Source: CAYTNY01 sp964439215 (lineage in GTDB: Bacteria > Oederibacteriota > PGYV01 > CAYTNY01). From it: a stretch of DNA of 20,673 nt. Location: NCBI GenBank assembly GCA_964439215.1, contig CAYTNY010000036.1:1-20673 (forward strand), read 5' to 3'. Shown here one piece after another: positions 9,701-16,440 of the stretch. Both the position numbers and the translations under genes were made by a program. Positions within the stretch are counted from its first letter, which is position 1. Each line of letters begins with the position of its first letter. Below the pieces are notes generated by a model. It searched no databases, was not told the DNA's origin, and was given only the letters and a program-made list of their open reading frames with translations.

Positions 9701-9859
9701 GGGCTTTTGTTTTCCGCTGTTGTGACACTTTTTATCATACCTGTGTTTACTGTTATGGTGCATAATGCAAAAATAATGGTTTTTAAACGTTTGGGCAGAA
9801 AACTTTCCGAAGAGTATGCTTTTGTGAACAGAACAAAAAAAAACAATAAAAATGCATAA
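6713..9859 (+). CDS. RND efflux transporter permease, second copy
   Basis: 1048-aa paralogue of the upstream pump gene, alignable along its whole length: same opening NLLAIFVTVAGIFTF and SPKEALPEI, same TM4 motif VDNAIVVGENV (D399, N400) and same TM10 motif GLSGVVVNNSL (N927, N928). It probably arose by tandem duplication. Known two-RND systems such as MdtB/MdtC assemble as mixed trimers, so these two could form one heteromeric pump, or two pumps sharing one channel. The ATG shares its A with the stop of the first copy, so translation is coupled. The last residues are basic and Asn-rich (RTKKNNKNA), giving a cytoplasmic C-terminus. No adaptor protein follows: the next gene is 287 bp away and encodes an unrelated TPR protein. 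Function as an RND transporter is firm; the hetero-trimer idea is inference. Confidence 0.92.
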   Translation: MKKFIEFFTNKSLLVNLLAIFVTVAGIFTFIVSPKEALPEIKLGFAVITAVYPGAGPKEVEKLITIPIEDAVDSIKGVKETVSSSSEGISIINVSFDEKADNINTIINDIENAIARVEKFPQEADKPRIKEFTTDEFPVIQVSVSGGKNYGETRDAAEILERKISEIYGVSSVSRFGFLDRVIWVEMDRKKQAEFGATIYSLVNALRNRSFSMPAGSKEFGEYEQSVRVLAELKTEKDVSNVIVRSNEAGRFITVGDIARVREGFAEENYYARADGEKAILLTVLKTSGADSISIIKEIRKKAQAVEKNLPDTVKINFSNDTSLFIKDRLDVVFQNGGAGALLVLAVLLLMLRPSVAFLTALGLPVAFGLSLLVIKMLGISYDMLSLFGYVMVLGMIVDNAIVVGENVYRHLEEGKLPKQAAVEGSAEMIVPVTASVATTVAAFFPLLMVGGVLGGFLAPIPTAIIITIIASYAQCYLVLPSHLSDFAKCGPKTKLTVFQDSLTMKIRRIYGKLLRKVMDRRRLFLSVVIILFAGSVMLGLMRGIEFFNTETDQISIKIKTETTNSLSDTRKITDSIEKKILEVLDPRDLDSIYSYVGIHPGTQGNDEISSNLAYMDIFLKIKTERKTKDSEVLINTVRETIGRPEGVIEIKTAGVSREGGPGRNDIEFVITGGSYENLKKAADEITNAVSGIEGIVNIYPDIEQGKKEIRIILDEKKANAAGAPLSDIAMILRAAVAGAKVDSIKREGEDIDIIVRAKKDDIKNIDDLLSYTAPNRMGSRIPLNILAKTETGYSYTVLKHTGGRKSVSIIGEIDKNTTTVSEANGKILKEIESILKKYSGVEVLSKGEYREMQQRFRDLGFAFLAAMFLIFIILAALFNSLTQPFIIMLAIPFGFMGVMLALFLHGMPVSFGAFMGFVGLSGVVVNNSLIFTDFINKQRRSGKSMEMSVLKAAKTRVRPIILTTLTTAAGLLPMGYGLFGANDAFLQPVAIVFAWGLLFSAVVTLFIIPVFTVMVHNAKIMVFKRLGRKLSEEYAFVNRTKKNNKNA

Positions 9860-9995
9860 TGCAGACTGCGCAGTGAAAATAAATAAATATTAAAACAACA
9901 GCAATTAGCTTAATCATCAATCCGGACAGCGGAAAATATTTTTTAATATAAGAAAAAAATCAGTTTTAAATTGTAAAGAAAGAAATGATTTTTGA

Positions 9996-10032
9996 GTTAT
10001 CCTGCATATCGGGCGGAGAAACACAGGATAAC
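9996..10032. repeat. Inverted repeat in the spacer after the efflux operon
   Basis: Perfect 9-bp arms GTTATCCTG (9996-10004) and CAGGATAAC (10024-10032) surround a 19-nt loop. No T-run follows, so it is not a standard intrinsic terminator; it could be an RNA hairpin or a protein site upstream of the promoter of the next operon. The rest of the 287-bp spacer 9860-10146 is AT-rich and shows no gene. Confidence 0.45.
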
Positions 10033-10065
10033 GGGTATTGTTTAAAGATAAATAAGGGAAACATC

Positions 10066-10094
10066 CTGTCAATTAAACTTTCTTTTTATATGAT
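10066..10094 (+). promoter_or_regulatory. Possible promoter of the nine-gene operon
   Basis: CTGTCA (10066-10071) and TATGAT (10089-10094) are spaced 17 bp apart, matching the sigma70 consensus at 4 of 6 and 5 of 6 positions. Transcription would start near 10101 and give a leader of about 46 nt before the GTG at 10147. In AT-rich sequence such matches arise easily, so this is only a candidate. Confidence 0.4.
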
Positions 10095-10146
10095 AATCTG
10101 TTAAATTTAATATGGCAGCGGCAAAACTTGAAAAAAGGCGGGACTT

Positions 10147-10896
10147 GTGAAAAGGACTGTAATAATGATGTGTATGGTTTTGCTTTTGGGTTCAGCAGCA
10201 AGGGCGTCCATAGATGCGCAGGCAGCGGCTTATTATAAATACGGGGCTGTTTATCATAAACACGGGGATTTTAAAAAAGCTCTGGCATATTATAATGCGG
10301 CGGTGAAAAAAGAACGGAAATTATGGCAGGCGTGGCTGGGGCTGGGAATCTGTTATTATGAGATGAAAAGATACCGCAACGCGGCTCTTATATTCAGATA
10401 TGTCAAACAGATAAAACCCGGAGAAAAAAACGCTCAAAAGTATCTGGAACTGATTGATCCAAGCATTGCGGATAAACGTATGGCTGAAGAAAATAAAAAA
10501 AGACCAAAAAAAAAATCAGAACTTTTATGGCGCTCGGCAATTGTTCCGGGATGGGGGCAGTTTTATAATGACGATCTTGTAAAAGCGTATCTTTTCTCAT
10601 TAAGTTATATGGCCAGTTTAAGCGCGATAATAAAATATACTCTTGATCAGCAGGCAGCGGCAGACGCTTATGCAAATACAAATTATGATTTTGAAAATAC
10701 ATATAGAGAGGCGGAAGAAGCCGCTTTGAAAGTATGGATACCCGCAGGAACCGCTGCTGTTGTATGGATGGTATCGGTTATAGATGCATGGATGAGCGGA
10801 GTGGATGTTCCGGAAGGAGCACAAAGAGCTTTCAACCGTATTGAAATGATTGATGAAAACACTGTTGCGGTGAAATTAGCGGAATTAGAATTCTGA
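10147..10896 (+). CDS. Secreted TPR protein with DUF5683-like membrane C-terminus (cassette A1)
   Basis: 249-aa exported protein. A signal peptide covers residues 1-20 (MKRTVIMMC core, ending SAARA/S). Two TPR units follow: about 27-59 (YKYGAVYHKHGDFKKALAYY) and 60-93 (AWLGLGICYYEMKRYRNAAL). A basic linker (about 117-124) leads to a DUF5683-like segment that begins SAIVPGWGQFYN (residues 130-141), with hydrophobic stretches at about 144-164 and 198-214 ending in VIDAW. The PGxGQxYN motif is typical of that family, whose biochemical role is unknown to me. GTG start at 10147, preceded by a G-rich but imperfect ribosome site. It is the first of four genes in which a TPR/DUF5683-like protein and a lipoprotein alternate; the second TPR copy at 11793 has the same architecture. 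TPRs suggest protein-protein binding in the periplasm, perhaps to the lipoprotein partner (inference). Confidence 0.8.
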   Translation: MKRTVIMMCMVLLLGSAARASIDAQAAAYYKYGAVYHKHGDFKKALAYYNAAVKKERKLWQAWLGLGICYYEMKRYRNAALIFRYVKQIKPGEKNAQKYLELIDPSIADKRMAEENKKRPKKKSELLWRSAIVPGWGQFYNDDLVKAYLFSLSYMASLSAIIKYTLDQQAAADAYANTNYDFENTYREAEEAALKVWIPAGTAAVVWMVSVIDAWMSGVDVPEGAQRAFNRIEMIDENTVAVKLAELEF

Positions 10897-10912
10897 AAAA
10901 GGGAAAGGTGCA

Positions 10913-11788
10913 ATGATAAAAAAATTTTTGCCGGTTGTTCTGGCAGTATTTATTATAACTGCGGTTTCCTGCAGGGAACTGTCGCGTACAAATCCTTATG
11001 ATCCGGCGGCTGAAAATTACATAGGGATTACCTATTACGGAGAAGTACTGTATCCCGCGGATCTTACAATAAAAAAAATGCTTTATATACAGGATGAACT
11101 TATATTTGCCGGGAAAAAAAATTCTGTGCACGGCATAGTAAAAGGCGTCAGCGGTACGGCCCGGGGCGGTTTTGACGCGATATACGATATATGCCCGGAT
11201 AGTACCGGAAAAATTTACGCGGTCCATAACGAGTCATCTGTTGCGGTAATGGATACTGCCGGATTTTTCAGTGAATTCGTCATAAGCGCGGATCCCGGAG
11301 ATAAAAGAATGTATATAGAGCATATTGATTCACATATTTTTATAAGCAGTGAAAATGAATCAGTAATAGAAAAATATTCCTTATCGGGAGCGCCGGCAGG
11401 CGCAGTTAATATAACAGCAACGGCAGAGGGATATTTTAAGCCGGGAAGACTCTTTACAAACGGAGAATTTTTATATACAGTTAATATACTGGATAAAAAA
11501 CAGGTTATGAGGCTGAATTCAGATCTGACGTTTAATATGCTTATAGAACTGTCGTTTGAAGTAAAAGACGGTGAAAAAAGAGGGGACCGTCTGCAGCTGC
11601 TTTCAGTGTCGGGCATAAAAACAGCGGATTACTCGCTTAATATTGAAAAAACGTGGGGTGATTTCGGCGAGGGGCCGGGCCGGATACTAAACGGCTCTCT
11701 TATCGCGGTTGATGAATCAGCGGATCCCGGTGTTGAGGCCCATACTTATGTTTTAGACAGCGGAACACTTAAAAAATTTGGAGAGTAA
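10913..11788 (+). CDS. Lipoprotein with NHL/propeller-like sequence (cassette B1)
   Basis: 291-aa lipoprotein with no recognised enzymatic domain. The signal peptide MIKKFLPVVLAVFIITAVSC ends in a lipobox with the acylated cysteine at residue 20. Directly after it comes ELSRTNPYDP followed by ENYIGITY, a motif shared with the lipoprotein at 12611. The body is rich in short beta-strand repeats (for example IYAVHNESSVAVMD and LFTNGEFLYTVNI), consistent with a beta-propeller. Near the C-terminus, TWGDFGEGPGRI (residues 247-258) resembles the NHL-repeat signature WGxFGxGxGxF, followed by YVLDSGTLKKFG. No Asp follows the cysteine, so by the E. coli Lol rule it would go to the outer membrane; whether that rule holds here is unknown. 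Gap of 16 nt after A1 and 4 nt before A2. Role unknown; possibly a scaffold or ligand-binding protein. Confidence 0.78.
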   Translation: MIKKFLPVVLAVFIITAVSCRELSRTNPYDPAAENYIGITYYGEVLYPADLTIKKMLYIQDELIFAGKKNSVHGIVKGVSGTARGGFDAIYDICPDSTGKIYAVHNESSVAVMDTAGFFSEFVISADPGDKRMYIEHIDSHIFISSENESVIEKYSLSGAPAGAVNITATAEGYFKPGRLFTNGEFLYTVNILDKKQVMRLNSDLTFNMLIELSFEVKDGEKRGDRLQLLSVSGIKTADYSLNIEKTWGDFGEGPGRILNGSLIAVDESADPGVEAHTYVLDSGTLKKFGE

Positions 11789-11792
11789 AAAA

Positions 11793-12578
11793 ATGAAAAA
11801 AAGGCTGTTGTTTACAACGGGGATATTGTTTTTATTCTGCAGTTTATCTGTTTACGCCGCAGTGCCCATGGAATTTATAGCGGAGACAGAATCAAAAGCC
11901 GCGGAAAGAACCAGTCCTGAAAAAGAAAAAGCAGGAAAATATTTTAAACGCGGGAAGCTTCTGTTTGAAAAGAAAGAATATCAAAAAGCTCTTCGTTTCT
12001 TTGCCGCGGCATATAAACTTGATAAAGAAAACAGTGAGGCTTTAAAGCATATTGCGTTTTCGTATTATCAGATGCGCCGGCATAATAGAGCTTATGCGTA
12101 CTTTAAAAAAGTACTGGAAATATTTCCCGAAGACAAGGATGCCGAGGAATTTAAGGAGTTTTATAAAAATGTTATTAGTAAAAAAAGAAAGCGGTCCGAA
12201 AAAAGAGAAATTATTGATTCCGTATGGAGGGCCGCGGCTCTGCCCGGCTGGGGGCAGATGTATAATCATCAGATGCTGAAAGGAATACTGGTATCCTCGG
12301 GAACTTTGCTGTCCGCGGGGCTTACCGTGTATAATATAGCGGATTATAATCTTAAAACGGAAAAATATGAAAACGCAAACGAAAATCATGATCTGGCTTT
12401 TCAGGAAGCGGAAGATGCCGGAAAAAAAGCTGTAATATTCGGGATCATAACGGCCGCTGTTTATATAGCGGGTATTGTTGATGCAGGAATAAATTACGAT
12501 TCACAAGATGCAAGGCTGGCTTATGAGATAAGGCCCTGTGAAAACGGAATTGTTGTATCAGGGCTGATGCGTTTTTGA
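11793..12578 (+). CDS. Secreted TPR protein with DUF5683-like membrane C-terminus (cassette A2)
   Basis: 261-aa paralogue of the protein at 10147. I place the start at ATG 11793, because GGAG lies 9 nt upstream; an in-frame TTG at 11778 would overlap the previous gene and lacks a ribosome site. Signal peptide at residues 1-23 (ending VYAA/VP). A charged spacer (about 30-48) precedes two TPR units at about 47-80 (GKYFKRGKLLFEKKEYQKALRF) and 81-114 (ALKHIAFSYYQMRRHNRAYAYF). After a Lys/Arg-rich linker (129-139) comes AAALPGWGQMYN (147-158), the same motif as in A1, then hydrophobic stretches at about 163-184 and 214-234. Compared with A1 it has an extra N-terminal spacer and a different tail. 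Sits between the two lipoprotein genes. Exported and membrane-attached is well supported; function unknown. Confidence 0.8.
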   Translation: MKKRLLFTTGILFLFCSLSVYAAVPMEFIAETESKAAERTSPEKEKAGKYFKRGKLLFEKKEYQKALRFFAAAYKLDKENSEALKHIAFSYYQMRRHNRAYAYFKKVLEIFPEDKDAEEFKEFYKNVISKKRKRSEKREIIDSVWRAAALPGWGQMYNHQMLKGILVSSGTLLSAGLTVYNIADYNLKTEKYENANENHDLAFQEAEDAGKKAVIFGIITAAVYIAGIVDAGINYDSQDARLAYEIRPCENGIVVSGLMRF

Positions 12579-12610
12579 AAGACAAAAAGACTTTTTAAAG
12601 GTGTATTGCC

Positions 12611-13480
12611 ATGAAAAAAATTTTAATTCCGATGCTGATTATTCTTTCTGTAAATACAGCATGCAGTGAACTTTCGCGCAGCAATCCCACGGATCCGCAG
12701 AGCGATAATTACATAGGCATAACATATAAATATTCAATCGGTGATTTTACCGGTCTTGCTGATTTTACTATGGATGAAACAGGGCATATATTCGCAATAG
12801 ACGCTGTATCAGAAGTGCTTTATAAATACATGAACGACGGAACACTGATATGGTCAACTTCTTCGCTTTATTCTTCGCCCACAGGAATATGCACCGACAA
12901 TTCTTATGTTTATATGGTAAAAAGCGGAAATTCCGTTCTTGCGATATCTACGGCAATAGATGAAAATACCACAGATTGGTTTTCTTTTGCTCTTGAGAAA
13001 AGCGGAGGAAAAAATATTCAGACAAACGGTTCGGGAAGGATATTTGTATCAAATCCTCAGGAAAACATAATTGAATATTATACAATAAACGGTTCATCGG
13101 GATCGTATTCTGGAAAGTTCGGACCTGTGCTGGGCCCTGCGGAGCTTTCAGGCCTTGTATGGATAAGATACAGCGGCGGAAAAATTTTTGCCGGCGAAGA
13201 GTCAGGTGATATTACGGTGATTGATGCGGCAACGGGCAGTTATATTAAAAAAATAGATACAGAAATGGAAATAAACTTTTTCACAGTGAAAGATGATGCT
13301 ATAATAATACCTTCGGCCGGCGGTGTAAGCGAGTTTTCGTATACATCGGGGTCAAAACTGAGAACCTGGGGTGATTTCGGCAATGGATCAGGCAGAATAA
13401 ACGCTCCCGGGCCGGCGGAAAAATTTAATAATGATATATATATAGGAACGGAAGGCACAATAAAAAAATTCGGCCCATAA
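12611..13480 (+). CDS. Lipoprotein with NHL/propeller-like sequence (cassette B2)
   Basis: 289-aa paralogue of the lipoprotein at 10913. Signal peptide MKKILIPMLIILSVNTAC; acylated cysteine at residue 18, with a slightly atypical Asn at the -3 position of the lipobox. Shared with B1: ELSRSNPTDP and DNYIGITY just after the cysteine, and TWGDFGNGSGRI (252-263) plus GTIKKFGP at the C-terminus. The middle shows several repeats of the type LADFTMDETGHIFAID, GRIFVSNPQENIIEYY and GGKIFAGEESGDITVID, as expected of an NHL- or PQQ-like propeller. Thirty-two nt separate it from A2, and rsmE begins 10 nt after its stop. Catalytic residues were not recognised. Probable envelope beta-propeller lipoprotein that pairs with a TPR protein; the pairing is inferred from the duplicated gene order. 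Confidence 0.78.
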   Translation: MKKILIPMLIILSVNTACSELSRSNPTDPQSDNYIGITYKYSIGDFTGLADFTMDETGHIFAIDAVSEVLYKYMNDGTLIWSTSSLYSSPTGICTDNSYVYMVKSGNSVLAISTAIDENTTDWFSFALEKSGGKNIQTNGSGRIFVSNPQENIIEYYTINGSSGSYSGKFGPVLGPAELSGLVWIRYSGGKIFAGEESGDITVIDAATGSYIKKIDTEMEINFFTVKDDAIIIPSAGGVSEFSYTSGSKLRTWGDFGNGSGRINAPGPAEKFNNDIYIGTEGTIKKFGP

Positions 13481-13490
13481 GGGAAAAAAT

Positions 13491-14243
13491 ATGAGCGGGA
13501 AAAGATTTTTTGTAAATAAAATATCAGACGGCAGAGCGGTTGTCAGCGGCGGTGATTTTCATCATATAACAGCAGTGCTGAGAAAAAAAACCGGAGATAA
13601 GGTTGTTATATTTAATTATGAACACGGTGAATTTGAGGCCCGCATAGAAGATATAATAAAAAAAAACAATACACTGATTATTGTTGTGGAAAAAAAGATA
13701 CGCGAAAGAGAAAATTTCAAAAACATTATCCGCGCATATATTTCGGTTGTAAAAAATGAAAGCATGAACTTTATAATTGAAAAAATGACGGAGCTCGGTG
13801 TTGATGAAATAAATCCCGTAATAACCCGCAGATGCGCCATAAAGCTGAAAGATACGGGAAAAAAAGCCCGGAGATGGGAGAAAATAGCGTATTCCGCGGT
13901 AAAACAGAGCGGACGGCTATCTTTTCCCTGTATGAATCCCGTTATAACAGGAGTGGAAAATCTGAAAGATCCTGAAGCCGGAGAAAAAAGATTTCTTGTA
14001 TGGGAAAAAGAAGAAAATAAATTTTTAATTGACGAGATAATGAAACTGCCTGAAAACAAAGACAAAGTATCGTTTTTTATAGGGCCGGAAGGCGGGTTTG
14101 AGGATGATGAAGCGTCATTGCTTGCGGCAAAAGGCTTTGAACCCGTAAGTATAGGGCATAATGTACTGCGTGCGGAAACCGCGGCGGTTTTGGCAGGCGG
14201 TGTAATAACACAGATATTAAGGAGAAACAAGTGGAAAAAATAA
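13491..14243 (+). CDS. rsmE: 16S rRNA m3U1498 methyltransferase RsmE
   Basis: 250-aa SPOUT-class enzyme that methylates N3 of U1498 in 16S rRNA with S-adenosylmethionine, acting on the assembled 30S subunit. An N-terminal PUA-like RNA-binding domain (about 1-70, with DFHHITAVLRKKTGD near the start) precedes the SPOUT domain. The trefoil-knot SAM-binding motifs are plain: FFIGPEGGFEDDE with GPEGGF at 198-203, and LRAETAA at 226-232. Length and motif order are standard. ATG at 13491 follows the B2 lipoprotein by 10 nt, and the 3' end overlaps the start of pmbA by 13 nt, so it belongs to the same transcript. A housekeeping RNA-modification gene downstream of envelope genes is unusual company but nothing in the protein is odd. 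Confidence 0.95.
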   Translation: MSGKRFFVNKISDGRAVVSGGDFHHITAVLRKKTGDKVVIFNYEHGEFEARIEDIIKKNNTLIIVVEKKIRERENFKNIIRAYISVVKNESMNFIIEKMTELGVDEINPVITRRCAIKLKDTGKKARRWEKIAYSAVKQSGRLSFPCMNPVITGVENLKDPEAGEKRFLVWEKEENKFLIDEIMKLPENKDKVSFFIGPEGGFEDDEASLLAAKGFEPVSIGHNVLRAETAAVLAGGVITQILRRNKWKK

Positions 14244-15547
14244 AACGTATAAAAGACGCTGTTAAAAACTGCGGATGCGATGCTGATCTTTTTATTGAAG
14301 AAACAAAAGGGAGCGGAATAACCGTTGATAACGGAAAAATTGAAAATAAAGAAGTATCGGATTCTTTTGGCGCGGCAGTAAGAGTGTTTAAAAACGGGAA
14401 AATGGGATTTGGTTTTTTTACGGATAAAAGCGGCAAAACAGCCGAAGAAATACTGAAAAAAGCGGTGCGGGATGCCTGTATAGAAGGATATGAAAATTAC
14501 ACTCTTTCGGATATACGGGAATTTGAAAACATAGAAATGAGCTGCAGCGCTTATGATGATATAAGTATTGAGGAAAAAGAAAAAACCGCGTTAAAACTGG
14601 AAGAAGCGGCAAAAAAATATTCAAAAAAAATAGAGTTTGTAAGGGAAACTTCGTTTGAGGATAAAAAAACCGCTGTAACTTACTTTAATACCAAAGGAAC
14701 GGATATAAGGTATGAAAAAACTCTTTATTCAATGCAGACAATGGTCATATCTTCCGGCGGTAAAGACAGAAAAGCTGTTGACGGATTTGAAGGCGAGAGC
14801 TGTTTTGAAAACATAGATCCGGAAAGACTGGGAGCGGAAACTTCTGAACGCGCCCTGCGTCTGCTGAATGCAAAATCTGTTCCTACGGGCAGATATACGC
14901 TGATAATTCCGCCGCATATCGGGGTGAATCTTTTAGAACTTATATCAGGGATGTTTTTATATTCAAATATAAGAAAAGGCAAGTCGCTTTTGAAAGACTT
15001 TAAAAAAGGGGATAAAACCGCGTCGGAAAAACTTACTCTGAAAGATAACGCGCTTTTAAATTACAGGGCAGGCAGTTTTCCCGCGGACGGCGAGGGTATG
15101 CCGGGGCAGAATAAAAACGTATTGGAAAACGGGGTTTTAAATACATTTCTTTATGACAGGCTGAATGCGGGTTATGCAGAAACACAGAGTACGGGAAACG
15201 GTATAAGAAGATTTAAAACACTGCCTGAACCCGGTGTTTCTAATTTTTATATTGAAAACGGCGGCTCCGAAAAAAAAGAGGTAATGAAAAATATATCCGG
15301 TATTGTTGTAGATTCGCTTATGGGGCTGCATACCGCTGATACGGTATCGGGAAATTTTTCGCTCGGCCTTGCCGGATGGCAGACAGAAAAAGGCAGAATA
15401 ACACAGGCAGTGGAAGGAGTGCTCGCTGCCGGAAATATAAGGGATCTCTTAAACAATATAACCCATATATGCGGTGATTTAAAATTTTATTATAATTTCG
15501 GGGCCCCTACCCTGGTAATAAGCGGCGTTCAGATAGCCGGAAAATAA
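14231..15547 (+). CDS. pmbA: PmbA/TldE, non-metal-binding TldD-partner protease subunit
   Basis: 438-aa member of the TldD/PmbA (U62) family. In E. coli TldD and TldE form a heterodimeric protease that trims peptides such as the microcin B17 precursor; TldE lacks the zinc site. The N-terminal part has the family pattern GITVDNGKIENKEVSDSFG. The C-terminal part shows SNFYIENGG, LMGLHTADTVSGNFSLGLAG and GDLKFYYNFGAPTLVIS with IAGK at the end, matching the PmbA rather than the TldD side. No HExxxD-type zinc motif is visible, as expected for TldE. Start is GTG at 14231, selected by AAGGAG 6 nt upstream; it overlaps rsmE by 13 nt. aroE starts 25 nt after the stop. No tldD gene lies in the window. 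Substrate here unknown. Confidence 0.9.
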   Translation: MEKIKRIKDAVKNCGCDADLFIEETKGSGITVDNGKIENKEVSDSFGAAVRVFKNGKMGFGFFTDKSGKTAEEILKKAVRDACIEGYENYTLSDIREFENIEMSCSAYDDISIEEKEKTALKLEEAAKKYSKKIEFVRETSFEDKKTAVTYFNTKGTDIRYEKTLYSMQTMVISSGGKDRKAVDGFEGESCFENIDPERLGAETSERALRLLNAKSVPTGRYTLIIPPHIGVNLLELISGMFLYSNIRKGKSLLKDFKKGDKTASEKLTLKDNALLNYRAGSFPADGEGMPGQNKNVLENGVLNTFLYDRLNAGYAETQSTGNGIRRFKTLPEPGVSNFYIENGGSEKKEVMKNISGIVVDSLMGLHTADTVSGNFSLGLAGWQTEKGRITQAVEGVLAAGNIRDLLNNITHICGDLKFYYNFGAPTLVISGVQIAGK

Positions 15548-15572
15548 ATATAAATATATCCGGGAGGCATAA

Positions 15573-16415
15573 ATGAAGAATAATGAAAAAACCATTACGG
15601 GGATCATAGGATATCCGCTGGGACATACACTGTCGCCGGCAATGCATAACGCGGTTTATAAAAAATATAAGATGAACTGGGAATACAGGGTCTTTGAAAC
15701 TCCTCCGAATGATGTGGGAAAAATCATAAAAAAAATGAAAAAAGAAGGATTTGCGGCTTTAAATGTAACTGTTCCTTATAAACAGACTGTTATGAAATAT
15801 CTTGACCGTATTGACCATGCGGCAAAAGTTATCGGGGCAGTCAATACAGTGATTCCCGTGAAGGGAAAACTTACGGGCTTTAATACGGATTATCTTGGAT
15901 TTGACAGAACGCTGAAAAAAAACAGGATAATCATAAAAAATAAAAAAGTTGTGATGCTCGGAGCCGGAGGCGCGGCGCACGCGATTGCATACGCGCTGAA
16001 GCTTCGCGGGCCCTCGGAATTTCACATACTCAACATAGATATTCCTATGACGAGGGGCCTTGTGAAAAAACTTAAAATAAAAGAGGCGAAAATATGGATG
16101 CTGAAAAAAAATCCGGTGCTTGATGAAATAATCGCTTCAGCTGATTTTATTGTCAACTGTACGTCCGTGGGTATGGATAACAGGTCAAATCCGTATAAAA
16201 TTGACGCGTTGAAAAGAAAAAACATACCTGTTTATGATATTATTTATAATCCCGCGAAAACTCCGTTTTTAAAGCAGGCGGAGAAAAAAGGCGCAAAAAT
16301 AATAAACGGCCTGGATATGCTTATTTACCAGGGAATGGAAGGTTTTAAGCTATGGACAGGCAGAATAAGCGATTATGCATTGATAAAGAAAACAGTGGAA
16401 AGATCTTTTAAATAA
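15573..16415 (+). CDS. aroE: Shikimate dehydrogenase AroE
   Basis: 280-aa enzyme that reduces 3-dehydroshikimate to shikimate in aromatic amino-acid synthesis, in the cytoplasm. The shikimate-binding and catalytic elements are intact: HTLSPAMHN (S21), NVTVPYK with K70, GAVNT (88-92) and GFNTDYLGF with D106; K70 and D106 correspond to the catalytic pair of E. coli AroE. The nucleotide-binding loop is GAGGAAHA (130-137). After the second Rossmann strand, where NADP enzymes have Asn-Arg-Thr, this protein has N154-I155-D156, so the arginine clamp for the 2'-phosphate is missing and an acid is added. NAD preference is therefore possible. The C-terminus has GLDMLIYQGMEGFKLWTG, typical for the family. 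Strong ribosome site GGGAGG before ATG 15573. Part of the nine-gene run. Confidence 0.94.
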   Translation: MKNNEKTITGIIGYPLGHTLSPAMHNAVYKKYKMNWEYRVFETPPNDVGKIIKKMKKEGFAALNVTVPYKQTVMKYLDRIDHAAKVIGAVNTVIPVKGKLTGFNTDYLGFDRTLKKNRIIIKNKKVVMLGAGGAAHAIAYALKLRGPSEFHILNIDIPMTRGLVKKLKIKEAKIWMLKKNPVLDEIIASADFIVNCTSVGMDNRSNPYKIDALKRKNIPVYDIIYNPAKTPFLKQAEKKGAKIINGLDMLIYQGMEGFKLWTGRISDYALIKKTVERSFK

Positions 16416-16440
16416 AAAAGTTTTGATCCGGAGGTTATAG

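Noticed and set aside
9865..9874. Perfect 10-bp palindrome ACTGCGCAGT just after the RND operon as a terminator
   Set aside because: There is no loop and no T-run after it, so it does not fit an intrinsic terminator.
11778..11792. TTG start extending the second TPR protein by five residues
   Set aside because: The TTG overlaps the end of the lipoprotein gene and has no ribosome site, while ATG 11793 has GGAG at good spacing and begins a normal signal peptide.
13616..14230. 204-codon minus-strand reading frame opposite rsmE
   Set aside because: Low-complexity Ser/Phe-rich product typical of antisense translation of Lys/Glu-rich genes; rsmE itself is certain.
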